Assembly (NCBI GenBank): GCA_964449165.1
Contig: CAYVAT010000002.1
Location: forward strand, 62,001-126,000
Reading direction: 5' to 3'
DNA: 64,000 bases
Source: CAYSCW01 sp964449165
Lineage (GTDB): Bacteria; Acidobacteriota; Aminicenantia; Aminicenantales; Aminicenantaceae
Positions 1-8,778 of this stretch are shown here, in pieces. A program made the position numbers and the translations under genes. Each line of letters starts with the position of its first letter. The first letter of the stretch is position 1. The notes beneath the pieces were generated by a model. That model saw only the letters and a list, made by a program, of their open reading frames with translations, did no database searches and had not been told where the DNA came from.

Positions 1-1
1 G

Positions 2-979
2 GATTTCAGGGCTTTGCAAGAGGGTGTTCCTTACATCAAACATCTTTCTCCTCAAAAATTGATCAAACCTGATTTTATACGATCTATTGACGGAAAGAGT
101 GATGCTCGGGTTATAGGGACTGATTCCCGCTATCCCTTGACTCTCAACTTGCTATTGGATAGAGGACGCTTTTTCGATGAATATGATAACGCCCAGTATG
201 TGAATGTTTGTGTGATCGGCCATAAAGTCAAGAGAGACCTCTTCGCTTTTCAAAATCCTATCGGGGAAAGATTAAAAATCAATAACCAATGGTTTGAAGT
301 CATCGGAACAATCCTCAAAAAGGGAAAAGCCAAGGGTGAGATTGAAGGAATAGAGATAGAGAGCATCTCCAATGATATCTACGTTCCCATCAATACAGCC
401 CTGAAGAAGTTCGAGCTTGAGAAAGATGAATCCCAGCTCAGCGAAATTGCTGTGACAATGGAGGATCCAGGATATATAAGAGATGCTGCCGTCTATATTG
501 ATCGGCTTCTCTATCGCCTCCATCGGAGTACAAAGGATTACAAAATCATAGTTCCTGAGGAACTCCTTCATCAAACTCAGGAGACCCAGCGCATCTTCAA
601 CATTGCCATGGGCTGTATTGCCGGCATTTCCCTGCTAGTGGGCGGAATTGGCATCATGAATATCATGCTGGCTTCCGTACTGGAAAGAACAAGGGAAATT
701 GGCATAAGACGAGCGGTGGGTGCCAGGCAACTAGATGTTATGAGCCAGTTTGTGGCTGAGGCTGTCTTTATCAGCCTTGTTGGAGGAATTTTAGGGATCG
801 GGGCAGGATATGGCATCTCCAAAGTCGTGAGCCTCTATGCCCATTGGAGGACTTTGATCTCAATCGTCTCGATCGTCATTTCTTCCGGCATAGCTATCTC
901 AGTGGGGTTAATATTCGGGATTTACCCGGCTTACGTTGCTTCTAAACTGAACCCGATAGAAGCCCTTCGCTATGAATGA
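2..979 (+). CDS. ABC transporter permease, MacB/FtsX family (5' end outside window)
   Basis: This is the C-terminal 325 or so residues of an inner-membrane permease; the reading frame is open to the left edge, so the start lies outside. The first part is the periplasmic MacB-type core domain and includes a QNPIGERLKI segment typical of this family. The last 120 residues form the FtsX domain, with membrane segments near residues 200-222, 245-268 and 282-304, counted from the first in-window TTG at 14. The family signatures ERTREIGIRRAVGAR and a closing YPAYVASKLNPIEALRYE are present. Such permeases pair with a LolD/MacB-type ATPase, which must lie upstream if it is linked. The substrate cannot be told from sequence. 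The family call is secure. Confidence 0.9.
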   Translation, partial: DFRALQEGVPYIKHLSPQKLIKPDFIRSIDGKSDARVIGTDSRYPLTLNLLLDRGRFFDEYDNAQYVNVCVIGHKVKRDLFAFQNPIGERLKINNQWFEVIGTILKKGKAKGEIEGIEIESISNDIYVPINTALKKFELEKDESQLSEIAVTMEDPGYIRDAAVYIDRLLYRLHRSTKDYKIIVPEELLHQTQETQRIFNIAMGCIAGISLLVGGIGIMNIMLASVLERTREIGIRRAVGARQLDVMSQFVAEAVFISLVGGILGIGAGYGISKVVSLYAHWRTLISIVSIVISSGIAISVGLIFGIYPAYVASKLNPIEALRYE

Positions 980-1019
980 TGTTCCGATTCTGTAGATAGA
1001 GGATTTACTACTTCACTCT

Positions 1020-1670
1020 TTAAAAGCCGAAGAGAAGGCCTGCAGTCACGTTGAAAGCGTTCTGATTATGGGGGTCATCAAAGATAACGCTGTAGCGAAC
1101 ATCAATTCTGGCTCCCAAGTTTGAAAGGAGAAAAAGCTCGATTCCTCCTCCTATGTTGGTTACAAAGTTTGAGGCTTTCTCTGGGGGTAAAAACTCAATC
1201 TCGTAACCGTATTCGGAAATGTAAGTTTCCTCCTGGGCCAGGAGCCTATCCATTCCCACACCAACCAATAAATAAGGACTCAGACGCCTGCCCAATAAGC
1301 GATAGACAACATTTAAGCTCAACGCATAATGCTTGGCCGTATCCACTTCAACCGTATCTAGATCAGAAGGATCCTCGAGGATTACTTTTGTGGAAAAAGC
1401 ATATCGGGCATCCAGCTCAACACCAAGATGGCGAGTAATAAAAAGATCCACAGCTGCCCCGAAGTTAAACGAGGCATGGCCAGGCGTCACAGGAAAATCA
1501 TTCTCTCCCATCACATAATCTTCTTCTTCTCCGTATTCAAAGACTTTATACCAACCACCAAAGAGATAAGTCTGGATTTCCTGAGCAGGAGAATGTGCCA
1601 CACAAACCCCCAGCAGGAAAACTAATATCAGGCTCCCCAGCTTTATTCTTGATAATCTTCGTTTCCTCAT
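1020..1670 (-). CDS. Secreted small outer-membrane beta-barrel protein
   Basis: The 216-residue protein has a basic N-terminus (MRKRRLSRIK), a hydrophobic signal sequence and a likely cleavage after AHSPA. The rest alternates polar and hydrophobic residues in strand-length blocks and ends in LLFGF, as expected of an OmpA/OmpX-like eight-stranded barrel. I chose the ATG at 1670 because GAGG lies a few bases upstream; an in-frame start at 1691 would put seven polar residues ahead of the signal peptide. It is convergent with the permease to its left and divergent from the cyclase gene to its right. No specific family was recognised, so ligand and role are unknown. Confidence 0.72.
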   Translation of the reverse strand: MRKRRLSRIKLGSLILVFLLGVCVAHSPAQEIQTYLFGGWYKVFEYGEEEDYVMGENDFPVTPGHASFNFGAAVDLFITRHLGVELDARYAFSTKVILEDPSDLDTVEVDTAKHYALSLNVVYRLLGRRLSPYLLVGVGMDRLLAQEETYISEYGYEIEFLPPEKASNFVTNIGGGIELFLLSNLGARIDVRYSVIFDDPHNQNAFNVTAGLLFGF

Positions 1671-1891
1671 TCTAACCTCACTGTCCTCCACTTTATATGT
1701 TCCAGTACCTCATCAACGGCCCGCAGAAGAGGTGACACCGAGATCTGGATGATTGTTCCCTTTTCATAGAGCCGCTCGTACTCGGAAGGAATCCCATTTA
1801 TAGCAAAGGCCGAGTCTGAAGTCAACGGCTCAGGCTTTTTCTGTTCGCTTCGTCTAGGTTTTTGGAGCTGCTTTCGTCGGCAGAAATTCAA

Positions 1892-1918
1892 TTGACAGGA
1901 ATTTCCCCAGTGTATAAG
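1892..1918 (+). promoter_or_regulatory. Possible sigma-70 promoter of the cyclase gene
   Basis: A perfect TTGACA at 1892-1897 is followed, after 15 bases, by TATAAG at 1913-1918. The spacing is shorter than the usual 16-18. Transcription would start only about nine bases before the ATG at 1934, and no Shine-Dalgarno sequence is visible there. Confidence 0.4.
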
Positions 1919-1933
1919 CTATAAAAAAGACAA

Positions 1934-4003
1934 ATGGGGAGAGAAAAGAGGCGGCTGGCAGCGGTCATGTTCACCGATATTGTCGGCTACAGCGCGCTCA
2001 GCCAGAAAAACGAGAAACTTGCTCTCGAGTTATTAGAGGACCATCGTTTGCTCCTCCGTCCCCAATTCCAGAAGTACAACGGAAAAGAGATCAAGACGAT
2101 CGGCGACGCCTTCCTCGTGGAATTCCAAAGCGCTGTCGAGGCCGTTGAGTGCGCGATAGTAATCCAGAAAGAACTCCAGGCGAGCAGTGCCCTTCTTCCT
2201 CCGGAGAAGAGGATCCAGGTCCGGATCGGAATCCATGTAGGTGACATCGTCCACCGAGAAGGCGATATTTACGGGGATGGCGTCAACATCGCCTCGCGGA
2301 TCCAGCCCCTGGCCGAGCCGGGAGGGATTTGCCTTTCTGAGCAGGTCGTGGACCAGGTCCGCAACAAGATAAAAGCACCGATTGTCAGCCTGGGGATACA
2401 CAGTTTGAAAAACATCGAGGATCCCCAGAAAATCTTCTACGTTGTCCTTCCCTGGCAGGAAGAGAAACCCCTCAAGCCTGCCCCATCGATCTCGTTGCCC
2501 AAGGAGAGTAGAAAAAGATGGCTGGTTCCCTCGCTGATCGGAGCGGGGGTTCTCATCGTTGCTTCTGTTTCCCTGCTTCTTTTAATCAAGAAGGGAATCC
2601 TTACCCCACCCAGGCCACAGAAAATCCGATCATTAGCGGTGCTGCCGCTCCAGAATCTTTCCGCAGACCCAACCCAGGAATATTTTTCGGATGGCATGAC
2701 CGAATCACTCATCACCGAGCTCTCCAAGATCAAGGCTCTGCGCATTATCTCCCGGACCTCGGTGATGCGCTACAAGAAAACCAAGAAGTCTCTCCCCGAG
2801 ATCGCCAAGGAGCTCAACGTTGAGGCTGCTATCGAAGGTTCCGCTCTCCTTGCAGGAGACCGAGTGCGGATTACCGCTCAACTGATCAAGGCTGATCCGG
2901 AACGGCATCTCTGGGCAGAAGAATACGAGCGGGATTTCCGCGATATCCTCGCCCTACAGAGTGAAGTCGCGCGGGCAATTGCCAGAGAAATCCGTATCAC
3001 GCTTACTCCGGAGGAAAAAAAGAGACTGGAAAGCATCCACCCTATTAACCCAGATGCTCATAAGGCATATCTCAAAGGCCGCTTTCTGATCAACAAGTTC
3101 ACAGAGGATGGCGTCAGGAATGGGATGAAATCCTTCAGGCAGGCACTCGTGATCGACCCTGGATTTGCCCTCGCCCATGCCGGCCTGGCAGAGGCCTTTG
3201 ACATACTGACCTCAGCGGGCTGGATCTCGCCGCAGGAAGGGTGGCCGCGAGTCCAGGAAGAAGCCGAGAAAGCTCTCTCTCTGGACAAGACACTCGGGGA
3301 ACCACGGGTTCTTCTGGCAGATTATAAATTCCTCGTCGCCTGGGATTTTAAAGGCGCAGAACAGGAATTTCAACGGGCTATCGAACTCAATCCCGGGAAT
3401 TCTACGGCTCACCAATACTATGCCATCTTCCTTTCGGCAATGGGGCGGCATGAGGAAGCGATCGAGCTCAACCGACATGCCCTCGAGCTCGACCCTCTTT
3501 CGTTGAGCATCAATCAGAGTATGGGAGCGATTTACCGGTTTGCCCGCCAGTATGACCTTTCTCTCCAACAACTCAAGGCGTCAGTCGACCTTGACCCCAA
3601 TTTTGCCTGGACATATTGGTCCTTGGGAGAAGCCTATGTCCACAAGGGAATGTACGAAAAGGCTGTGAATGAGCTCCAGAAGGCCATCGATCTGTCCGGA
3701 GAGAATATGGCCCTTATCCAGGCGGATTTGGCCTGTTCCTTTGCCCTCTGGGGCAAAAAGAAAGAGGCTCAGTCGATCCTCGAGGATCTTCACAGTCAGT
3801 CCCACAAGAAGTATGTCTCACCTTTCAGCATAGCAACAATTTATGCTGCCCTGGGAGAAAGGGACAGGGCTTTTTCCTGGCTCGAGAAGGCCTTTGCGGA
3901 GCGGGCTAATAATCTCGTCTTTCTCAGGGTCGATCCCCGGCTGGATAGCCTTCGTCACGATCCCCGCTTTGACGATTTCCTCACTCGAGTAGGACTGAAA
4001 TAA
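1934..4003 (+). CDS. Class III adenylate cyclase - TolB-like domain - TPR sensor protein
   Basis: The 689-residue protein joins three modules. Residues 1-175 are a class III nucleotide cyclase domain with both metal aspartates (D15 in FTDIVGYS, D58 in KTIGDAF), the adenine-selecting K54 and D115, and the catalytic N118/R122 pair in GDGVNIASR, so it should make cAMP. One membrane span follows (about 196-218). Residues 230-365 form a TolB-like domain of the kind found next to such cyclases (AVLPLQNLS, YFSDGMTESL). Residues 370-689 contain TPR repeats. The cyclase would be cytoplasmic and the TolB-TPR part probably periplasmic, suggesting an envelope sensor. Its base composition looks richer in G and C than its neighbours. 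The gene stands alone, with no obvious partner. Confidence 0.92.
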   Translation: MGREKRRLAAVMFTDIVGYSALSQKNEKLALELLEDHRLLLRPQFQKYNGKEIKTIGDAFLVEFQSAVEAVECAIVIQKELQASSALLPPEKRIQVRIGIHVGDIVHREGDIYGDGVNIASRIQPLAEPGGICLSEQVVDQVRNKIKAPIVSLGIHSLKNIEDPQKIFYVVLPWQEEKPLKPAPSISLPKESRKRWLVPSLIGAGVLIVASVSLLLLIKKGILTPPRPQKIRSLAVLPLQNLSADPTQEYFSDGMTESLITELSKIKALRIISRTSVMRYKKTKKSLPEIAKELNVEAAIEGSALLAGDRVRITAQLIKADPERHLWAEEYERDFRDILALQSEVARAIAREIRITLTPEEKKRLESIHPINPDAHKAYLKGRFLINKFTEDGVRNGMKSFRQALVIDPGFALAHAGLAEAFDILTSAGWISPQEGWPRVQEEAEKALSLDKTLGEPRVLLADYKFLVAWDFKGAEQEFQRAIELNPGNSTAHQYYAIFLSAMGRHEEAIELNRHALELDPLSLSINQSMGAIYRFARQYDLSLQQLKASVDLDPNFAWTYWSLGEAYVHKGMYEKAVNELQKAIDLSGENMALIQADLACSFALWGKKKEAQSILEDLHSQSHKKYVSPFSIATIYAALGERDRAFSWLEKAFAERANNLVFLRVDPRLDSLRHDPRFDDFLTRVGLK

Positions 4004-4066
4004 GAGAAATAAAAACAGCTTTCAGATGTGCTTCAAAACATAAGCAAAGTAAGAAAGAGCAGCTAT

Positions 4067-5740
4067 TTATCCCTGCCTTACAAAGCGAAGATTTCTCACC
4101 CGCCCGGCATCCAGCATAAAGGCGTTTATCTTTTTCTCTTTATCCCGGATAAAGCGAATCCTAAAACCGCGGACAGAAAACCAATCCTTGAGAGTGGGCT
4201 GAAGAGAAGGTTTGGGAGCATTCCTGTGGATAAAAAAGAGTCTCCCTTTTTTGAGGACCATGCGGAATGTAACCTGGAGTTCCTCGCTGTGGTAGTCTCC
4301 GACATATTCTTTAAGCTGTTCTGCTGTGGGGTTAACTCTCTGGAAAGATTCATAGGTCTCAGGTTCCTCCCCTTCAGGAAAAATATGCATGACTATGGGT
4401 TTTCCTTTCTCCTGCTTCTCAAATTTAATAGCAGCTTGGAAGGGTCCCTTTAGCACCTGAAATTCTGTCTCGCTTCGAGCGCCCAAAGGGAACTGCTGAC
4501 CAAAAGCATAGAGAACCAACTGATTTTTTTTAAGTAAAATTCTTCTTAAGTTTCCGGTCTTGCAGTCGATGTAATCGCCGACTTTTGCCTTAAGTTTACT
4601 CTCTGGAAGCTTTGCGAATTCCTTCTGAAGCTTGGCTTCAGGCTTTTCTTCCTCTTTAAACTGATCGGCAAGATAGATATCAGCCACCTGACGGGAAAGC
4701 TTCATCGGGTTAACGGAGCTGAGGTTTGAAAGACAGATCACTGAGAATCTCTGCTCGGGGAAACGGAGAAAGGCAGCTTTGTAGCCTTCCAGCGCTCCTC
4801 CATGGCTGACGGTCTTTAAACCTCTATAACTCTTTATGGTGAGGGCGAAGGCATAGTCGAGCTTTTCGCCGCTGTTTAAAGCCCCCTTTGTATGCATCAT
4901 ATCAATCACTTCTTCGCCCCCGACTCTTTTACGGGAAAAGTTCTGGTCCCAGAGAAAAAGGTCCTCCACAGAGGTAAACAAGCCCCCGGATCCAACACAG
5001 TCGAAGGTGGATATAAAATTTTTGAACCTCCTGCCTCCACCAGGGAAGTAACCGGAGGCTCTGTTCCTGATTAGCCTTTGATAATCATCATGGAAATGTG
5101 AATTCTTCATCCCAAGAGGCTTGAAGATGTTTTCCTCTGCAAACTCTCGAAGAGTCCTGCCGCTAGCCCGTTCCACGATCACGCCCAGAAGGAAATAACC
5201 GGAATTGCTGTAAAGGTACTCTTCTCCTGGCGCAAAATTCAGCTCCCTCTGGCGAGCGATGAGTTCGAGTACATCCTGCTCATGATAATAACCAAAAGGA
5301 AGGCCAGCGATGTCCTCTAAAGCAAGATAATCACGAAGCCCGCTGGTGTGGTGGATGAGATGCCGGATTGTGATCGGTATCCCATAATCTGGAATCTCCG
5401 GGAGATACTTCCGGATATCTTCATCCAAAGAGAGTTTGTCCTGGCTGGCTAGCAAGGCTACGGCAAAGGCTACGAATTGTTTGGAAACCGACCCGATATA
5501 AAAGACGCTTTGGGGAGTGATGGGAATGTTGTGTTCCAGGTTAGCCATGCCATAGCCCCGTTTATAGATGATTCTGCCTCCATGGATGATGGCCAGGGCA
5601 CACCCTGGTGAATCCGTCTTATCCCACGCTGAGAAAAGCTTGTCGACTCTCTCCGCTCTTTGGTCTGCATAATCCAGAGAGAGAAAAATAAAAAAGAAAA
5701 GAATTGCGAAAACTGTAAGCTTTGTCGGCCTTTTCTTCAT
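4067..5740 (-). CDS. Secreted class C beta-lactamase-like serine hydrolase
   Basis: A signal peptide (residues 1-25) precedes a penicillin-binding/class C beta-lactamase fold. The nucleophile motif SVSK is at 84-87, the YSN tyrosine motif at 177-179 and HGG, replacing KTG, at 313-315; HTSG at 131-134 is also typical of the family. About 200 C-terminal residues form an accessory domain of strand-rich character that is common in non-antibiotic members acting on peptides or esters. AGGAGG lies about ten bases upstream of the ATG. It is convergent with the cyclase gene and 60 bases downstream of the E1 beta gene, so it may share that transcript. The real substrate is unknown; antibiotic resistance is not implied. 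Confidence 0.9.
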   Translation of the reverse strand: MKKRPTKLTVFAILFFFIFLSLDYADQRAERVDKLFSAWDKTDSPGCALAIIHGGRIIYKRGYGMANLEHNIPITPQSVFYIGSVSKQFVAFAVALLASQDKLSLDEDIRKYLPEIPDYGIPITIRHLIHHTSGLRDYLALEDIAGLPFGYYHEQDVLELIARQRELNFAPGEEYLYSNSGYFLLGVIVERASGRTLREFAEENIFKPLGMKNSHFHDDYQRLIRNRASGYFPGGGRRFKNFISTFDCVGSGGLFTSVEDLFLWDQNFSRKRVGGEEVIDMMHTKGALNSGEKLDYAFALTIKSYRGLKTVSHGGALEGYKAAFLRFPEQRFSVICLSNLSSVNPMKLSRQVADIYLADQFKEEEKPEAKLQKEFAKLPESKLKAKVGDYIDCKTGNLRRILLKKNQLVLYAFGQQFPLGARSETEFQVLKGPFQAAIKFEKQEKGKPIVMHIFPEGEEPETYESFQRVNPTAEQLKEYVGDYHSEELQVTFRMVLKKGRLFFIHRNAPKPSLQPTLKDWFSVRGFRIRFIRDKEKKINAFMLDAGRVRNLRFVRQG

Positions 5741-5799
5741 GATTTTTGGAACCTCCTTTGGATGGATTCAATATGGACCTATCTTTTTCAATAAGAATC

Positions 5800-6822
5800 T
5801 TATATCTCACTCAACAGTTTCAAGGATTTATCAACGATGCGTTTAACATTCGGAAGCACCTCTTCCTCCAGGCTTCTGGAATAAGGCAAAGCATCATCTG
5901 TACAGACTCGAGCATATTTTACAGAAATACCTGCCTCCAGCACCGTCGCTGCTAGCTCACCGGATAAGCCGAAGCTTTTGTAATCTTCATCAATCACTAC
6001 TAAACGTTCGCTTTTTGAGACTTCTTCTAATATTGCTTCTTTATCCAGAGGAGCAACGGTTCTTAAGTCTATGACAGAAGCTGAAATTCCTTTCTTCTCG
6101 AGAAGCGCCGCAGCTTCGAGGCATCTGTGGACACCTACCCCTAAGCTCACAAGAACTAGATCCTGGCCACTTCTTCTAATTGCGGCCTTGCCCAGAGGAA
6201 TGGAGCTCCAACGGTCAGGAACAGGCCCCGATGCACCTTCAGGGGGGACATCAAACCGAACAGCCTTGCGCCCTCCTCTTCCCATTAAATCCAGCCAGTC
6301 CTCCGAAAGAAGCTTATGCTCTAGGTAGATGACTGGCTCGTCGTGTTCAATAGCCGCAATCATAAGTCTGCCTGCATCTTCGGGGGTGGAAGGGACAACA
6401 ACTGAAAGACCAGGTATGTGGGCCAACCATCCCCATAAGCTCTGCTCGTGTTGACCTCCATCTCCATAGCCTCCTCCACAGGCGGTTCTCACCACAAGAG
6501 GCACATTCCATTTTCCGCCAGAGAACTGCTTGATCTTGGCAGCATGATTGAGTAAAGAATCCATAGCCGTTCCTATAAAATCAACAAGCATGACTTCAAC
6601 AACTGGCCGGAGGCCTGCCATGGCTGCTGCCACAGAAGTCCCAACAAAGGCAGACTCACTGATAGGAGTAGCCCGAACCCGCTCCTCTCCAAAGCACATA
6701 AAAAGATTGAGGCGCAAGGCTTGAACATCCTCACCCACAATGATCACCCTCGAATCCTCTGCCATGACCTGGAGTAGAGTATCCTCTATGGCTTCAGAAA
6801 AGCTCATTCGTCTCATTTTCAC
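5800..6822 (-). CDS. 2-oxoacid dehydrogenase E1 component, beta subunit
   Basis: The 340 residues match the beta subunit of two-chain thiamine-diphosphate E1 enzymes (pyruvate, branched-chain oxoacid or acetoin dehydrogenase). The first domain carries VGEDVQ and the TPISESAFVGTSVAAAM stretch, followed by GLRPVVEVMLVDF and QHEQSLWGW. The C-terminal transketolase-like domain contains VIDLRTVAPLDKEAI. It overlaps the alpha gene by four bases (ATGA), so the two are translationally coupled. No E2 acyltransferase or E3 dihydrolipoamide dehydrogenase lies nearby, so the substrate cannot be assigned from context. A lone E1 pair could serve a complex encoded elsewhere. Confidence 0.9.
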   Translation of the reverse strand: MKMRRMSFSEAIEDTLLQVMAEDSRVIIVGEDVQALRLNLFMCFGEERVRATPISESAFVGTSVAAAMAGLRPVVEVMLVDFIGTAMDSLLNHAAKIKQFSGGKWNVPLVVRTACGGGYGDGGQHEQSLWGWLAHIPGLSVVVPSTPEDAGRLMIAAIEHDEPVIYLEHKLLSEDWLDLMGRGGRKAVRFDVPPEGASGPVPDRWSSIPLGKAAIRRSGQDLVLVSLGVGVHRCLEAAALLEKKGISASVIDLRTVAPLDKEAILEEVSKSERLVVIDEDYKSFGLSGELAATVLEAGISVKYARVCTDDALPYSRSLEEEVLPNVKRIVDKSLKLLSEI

Positions 6823-7856
6823 TCCCTCCTTACATTTCCCTCAAAAGAAAGAGCCTTCTTCACAGCTTCATCTATCTCCTTTTTGACTTCACTCTCTATA
6901 TGCACTAAGCGGTCCTTATTTTTACTTAATTTCTGGCGCGCTCTACTCAGGGGATCACGCTCGCTTTCTCTTCTGGCAGAGCCTGCCCGTCTTATCAAGG
7001 AAATCAATTTGACCATATTGGCCAAGCGCTGACTGCGACTGATTCCCTTTTTGGAGAAGATGGTGCGTATAGAGCTTCCCAGATACTTTCCCATCTCTTT
7101 AAACGGGTTCCTGGCGATTCGAAGCAGAGGGTCTCCCAGAAAATGCCCTTCAAGATGGAAACAATGAGCTCTCAGAAATACCGGCCCAGCACCGTTTCGG
7201 ATTCTCTGCATGGCCTTCTGGCTCGCCTTCCAGACCTCCTCCACCTCAGTCCCATCAACTTCCATAACAGACATGCCAAACCCAGCCACTCTTTCGATCA
7301 AATCTCCTCCGGTAACCTCGGGAGAAAGGGTTGAAATTGCCAGCTCATTGTCCTTGCAGACAAAAAAAAGGGGGAGTTTCCAGACGACCGCCAAGTTCAA
7401 TGACTCCAGCAACATCCCCTGATTCATAGCTCCTTCACCAAAAAAAGCAAGAGCCAACTTTTTCGGTCGGAAGAATTGGGCAGCCAGTGCAAAGCCAGCC
7501 GCAAAGGGAGCGGCTGCCCCGACAATACCAGAAGATGCGATGAGAAATTCAGGGGAAAAAAGATGCATGTGCCCTCCCATTCCACCACAGAGACCTTTGG
7601 GATGACCGAGGAATTCTCTTAATAAAAGCACCAAATCCACTCCTCGCATGACAAGAGGAGGCGTCCCTCTGTGATCAAGAGCCATTGCATCACCCTCTTG
7701 AAGCTGAGTGACAATGCCTGCAGCAATAGCTTCTTCTCCCATCCCTAGGTGCATCTCTCCAGAAATTTTTCCGTCCATCCAAATCTTCTTGACTCTCTCT
7801 TCAAAGAGTCTAGAGCGAAACATGTGCTTATAAAGAAACCACAGGTCAGGGTCCAT
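6819..7856 (-). CDS. 2-oxoacid dehydrogenase E1 component, alpha subunit
   Basis: The 345-residue thiamine-diphosphate-binding subunit shows HRGTPPLVMRG, the glycine-rich GGMGGHMHLF segment, and the cofactor/Mg motif starting GEGAMNQG and closing about 30 residues later at KDNELAIST. The length is normal for the family, but the last 100 residues are unusually basic (SRSQRLANM, RRAGSARRES). A strong GAGGAGG precedes the ATG at 7856. It is the first gene of a two-gene unit with the beta subunit and is divergent from sfsA. Pyruvate, branched-chain oxoacids and acetoin are all possible substrates. Confidence 0.9.
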   Translation of the reverse strand: MDPDLWFLYKHMFRSRLFEERVKKIWMDGKISGEMHLGMGEEAIAAGIVTQLQEGDAMALDHRGTPPLVMRGVDLVLLLREFLGHPKGLCGGMGGHMHLFSPEFLIASSGIVGAAAPFAAGFALAAQFFRPKKLALAFFGEGAMNQGMLLESLNLAVVWKLPLFFVCKDNELAISTLSPEVTGGDLIERVAGFGMSVMEVDGTEVEEVWKASQKAMQRIRNGAGPVFLRAHCFHLEGHFLGDPLLRIARNPFKEMGKYLGSSIRTIFSKKGISRSQRLANMVKLISLIRRAGSARRESERDPLSRARQKLSKNKDRLVHIESEVKKEIDEAVKKALSFEGNVRRE

Positions 7857-7973
7857 GCTTTCCTCCTCTGTAACAACACATGTTCTTGGGTATATATCCC
7901 GCCTTCAAGGCTATAGCCATTCTTCTATAAAATAATGAAATTGCTTTCTTTTTACTATACCATAGGAGTAAGA

Positions 7974-8771
7974 ATGGGGGTTAAAATAAACATCCCATTT
8001 TGCATTTTTCGAGTAACCAGCTGCATAATCAAGAGATTTCGAATGACAAGAATGAGACAGGCGAACACTCAAGTGATGAAAATTGAAAATCCGCACGTCT
8101 GTCAAATTATCGAACGCCTCAACCGGTTTGTGGTGTTGATAGAGAGCAACGAAAAATTCTATCGAGCCCATATCAACAACACCGGCAGGCTCCACGATTA
8201 CTTGGTCAAAGGGAGGAAGGCTTTCTGTTGCCGCAATGAAAATCCTGGAAAGACAGATTTCAGGCTGTTCGCCGTAGAAGAAGGAACTCAAGGAGCCTTG
8301 ATCGACACCCAGTTTCAGATGAGGGCCCTAGAGAAATCCTTAAAGGCAAATCATATACACTGGCTTAAGGGCTGCAGCATCAGTAAGAGAAACGCAAGAC
8401 TGGGGGCATCGCTCATAGATTATTTATTGGTGGATGAAGAAGGATTAGTGTATGTCGAAGTAAAAAGTGCTGTCTTAAGAGAAGCTCAGTACGCCATGTA
8501 TCCCGATTGCCCCTCCCTCCGCGGACAGAAACATATCCGTGAAATTTCTTCTTGGATCAAGAAGGGAGGACGAGGAATAATTGTGTTCATGGCCGCATTG
8601 CCGCAGGTGGAAGCATTCAAACCTAATAAAGTGGCTGACCCGAAAATCTATGAGCTTCTGATTAAAGCAGTTCGAATCGGAGTCGAGGTGAAGGCTATCA
8701 GCCTCTATTATAATCCACAAGACTCCTTTATCTATCTCACTAATCCTGATCTGGAAGTGGATCTCAGTTAG
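7974..8771 (+). CDS. sfsA: SfsA family DNA-binding/nuclease-like protein
   Basis: From the internal methionine at 8076 onward the sequence follows the SfsA family: FVVLIE, a HINNTGRL segment, DYLLVDEEGLVYVEVKSAVL and CPSLRGQKHIREI. The D/E..VEVK pattern is the nuclease-like core. SfsA was first described as a regulator of maltose genes in E. coli, and its biochemical role remains unclear. AGGAG five bases before the ATG at 7974 supports this start, which gives a non-conserved 34-residue N-terminal extension. Starts at 8043 or 8076 would give a standard-length protein but lack a good ribosome site. It lies between divergent E1 genes and convergent aspS. Confidence 0.82.
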   Translation: MGVKINIPFCIFRVTSCIIKRFRMTRMRQANTQVMKIENPHVCQIIERLNRFVVLIESNEKFYRAHINNTGRLHDYLVKGRKAFCCRNENPGKTDFRLFAVEEGTQGALIDTQFQMRALEKSLKANHIHWLKGCSISKRNARLGASLIDYLLVDEEGLVYVEVKSAVLREAQYAMYPDCPSLRGQKHIREISSWIKKGGRGIIVFMAALPQVEAFKPNKVADPKIYELLIKAVRIGVEVKAISLYYNPQDSFIYLTNPDLEVDLS

Positions 8772-8778
8772 ACTGAAT

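Noticed and set aside
1667..1891. 74-codon minus-strand frame upstream of the small barrel gene, ending in an ATGA overlap with it
   Set aside because: It starts at TTG inside the likely cyclase promoter, has no ribosome site and no recognisable domain; the overlap is probably chance.
4067..5740. Serine hydrolase as an antibiotic-resistance beta-lactamase
   Set aside because: The HGG replacing KTG and the large C-terminal domain fit the broader esterase/peptidase group; no resistance context is present.
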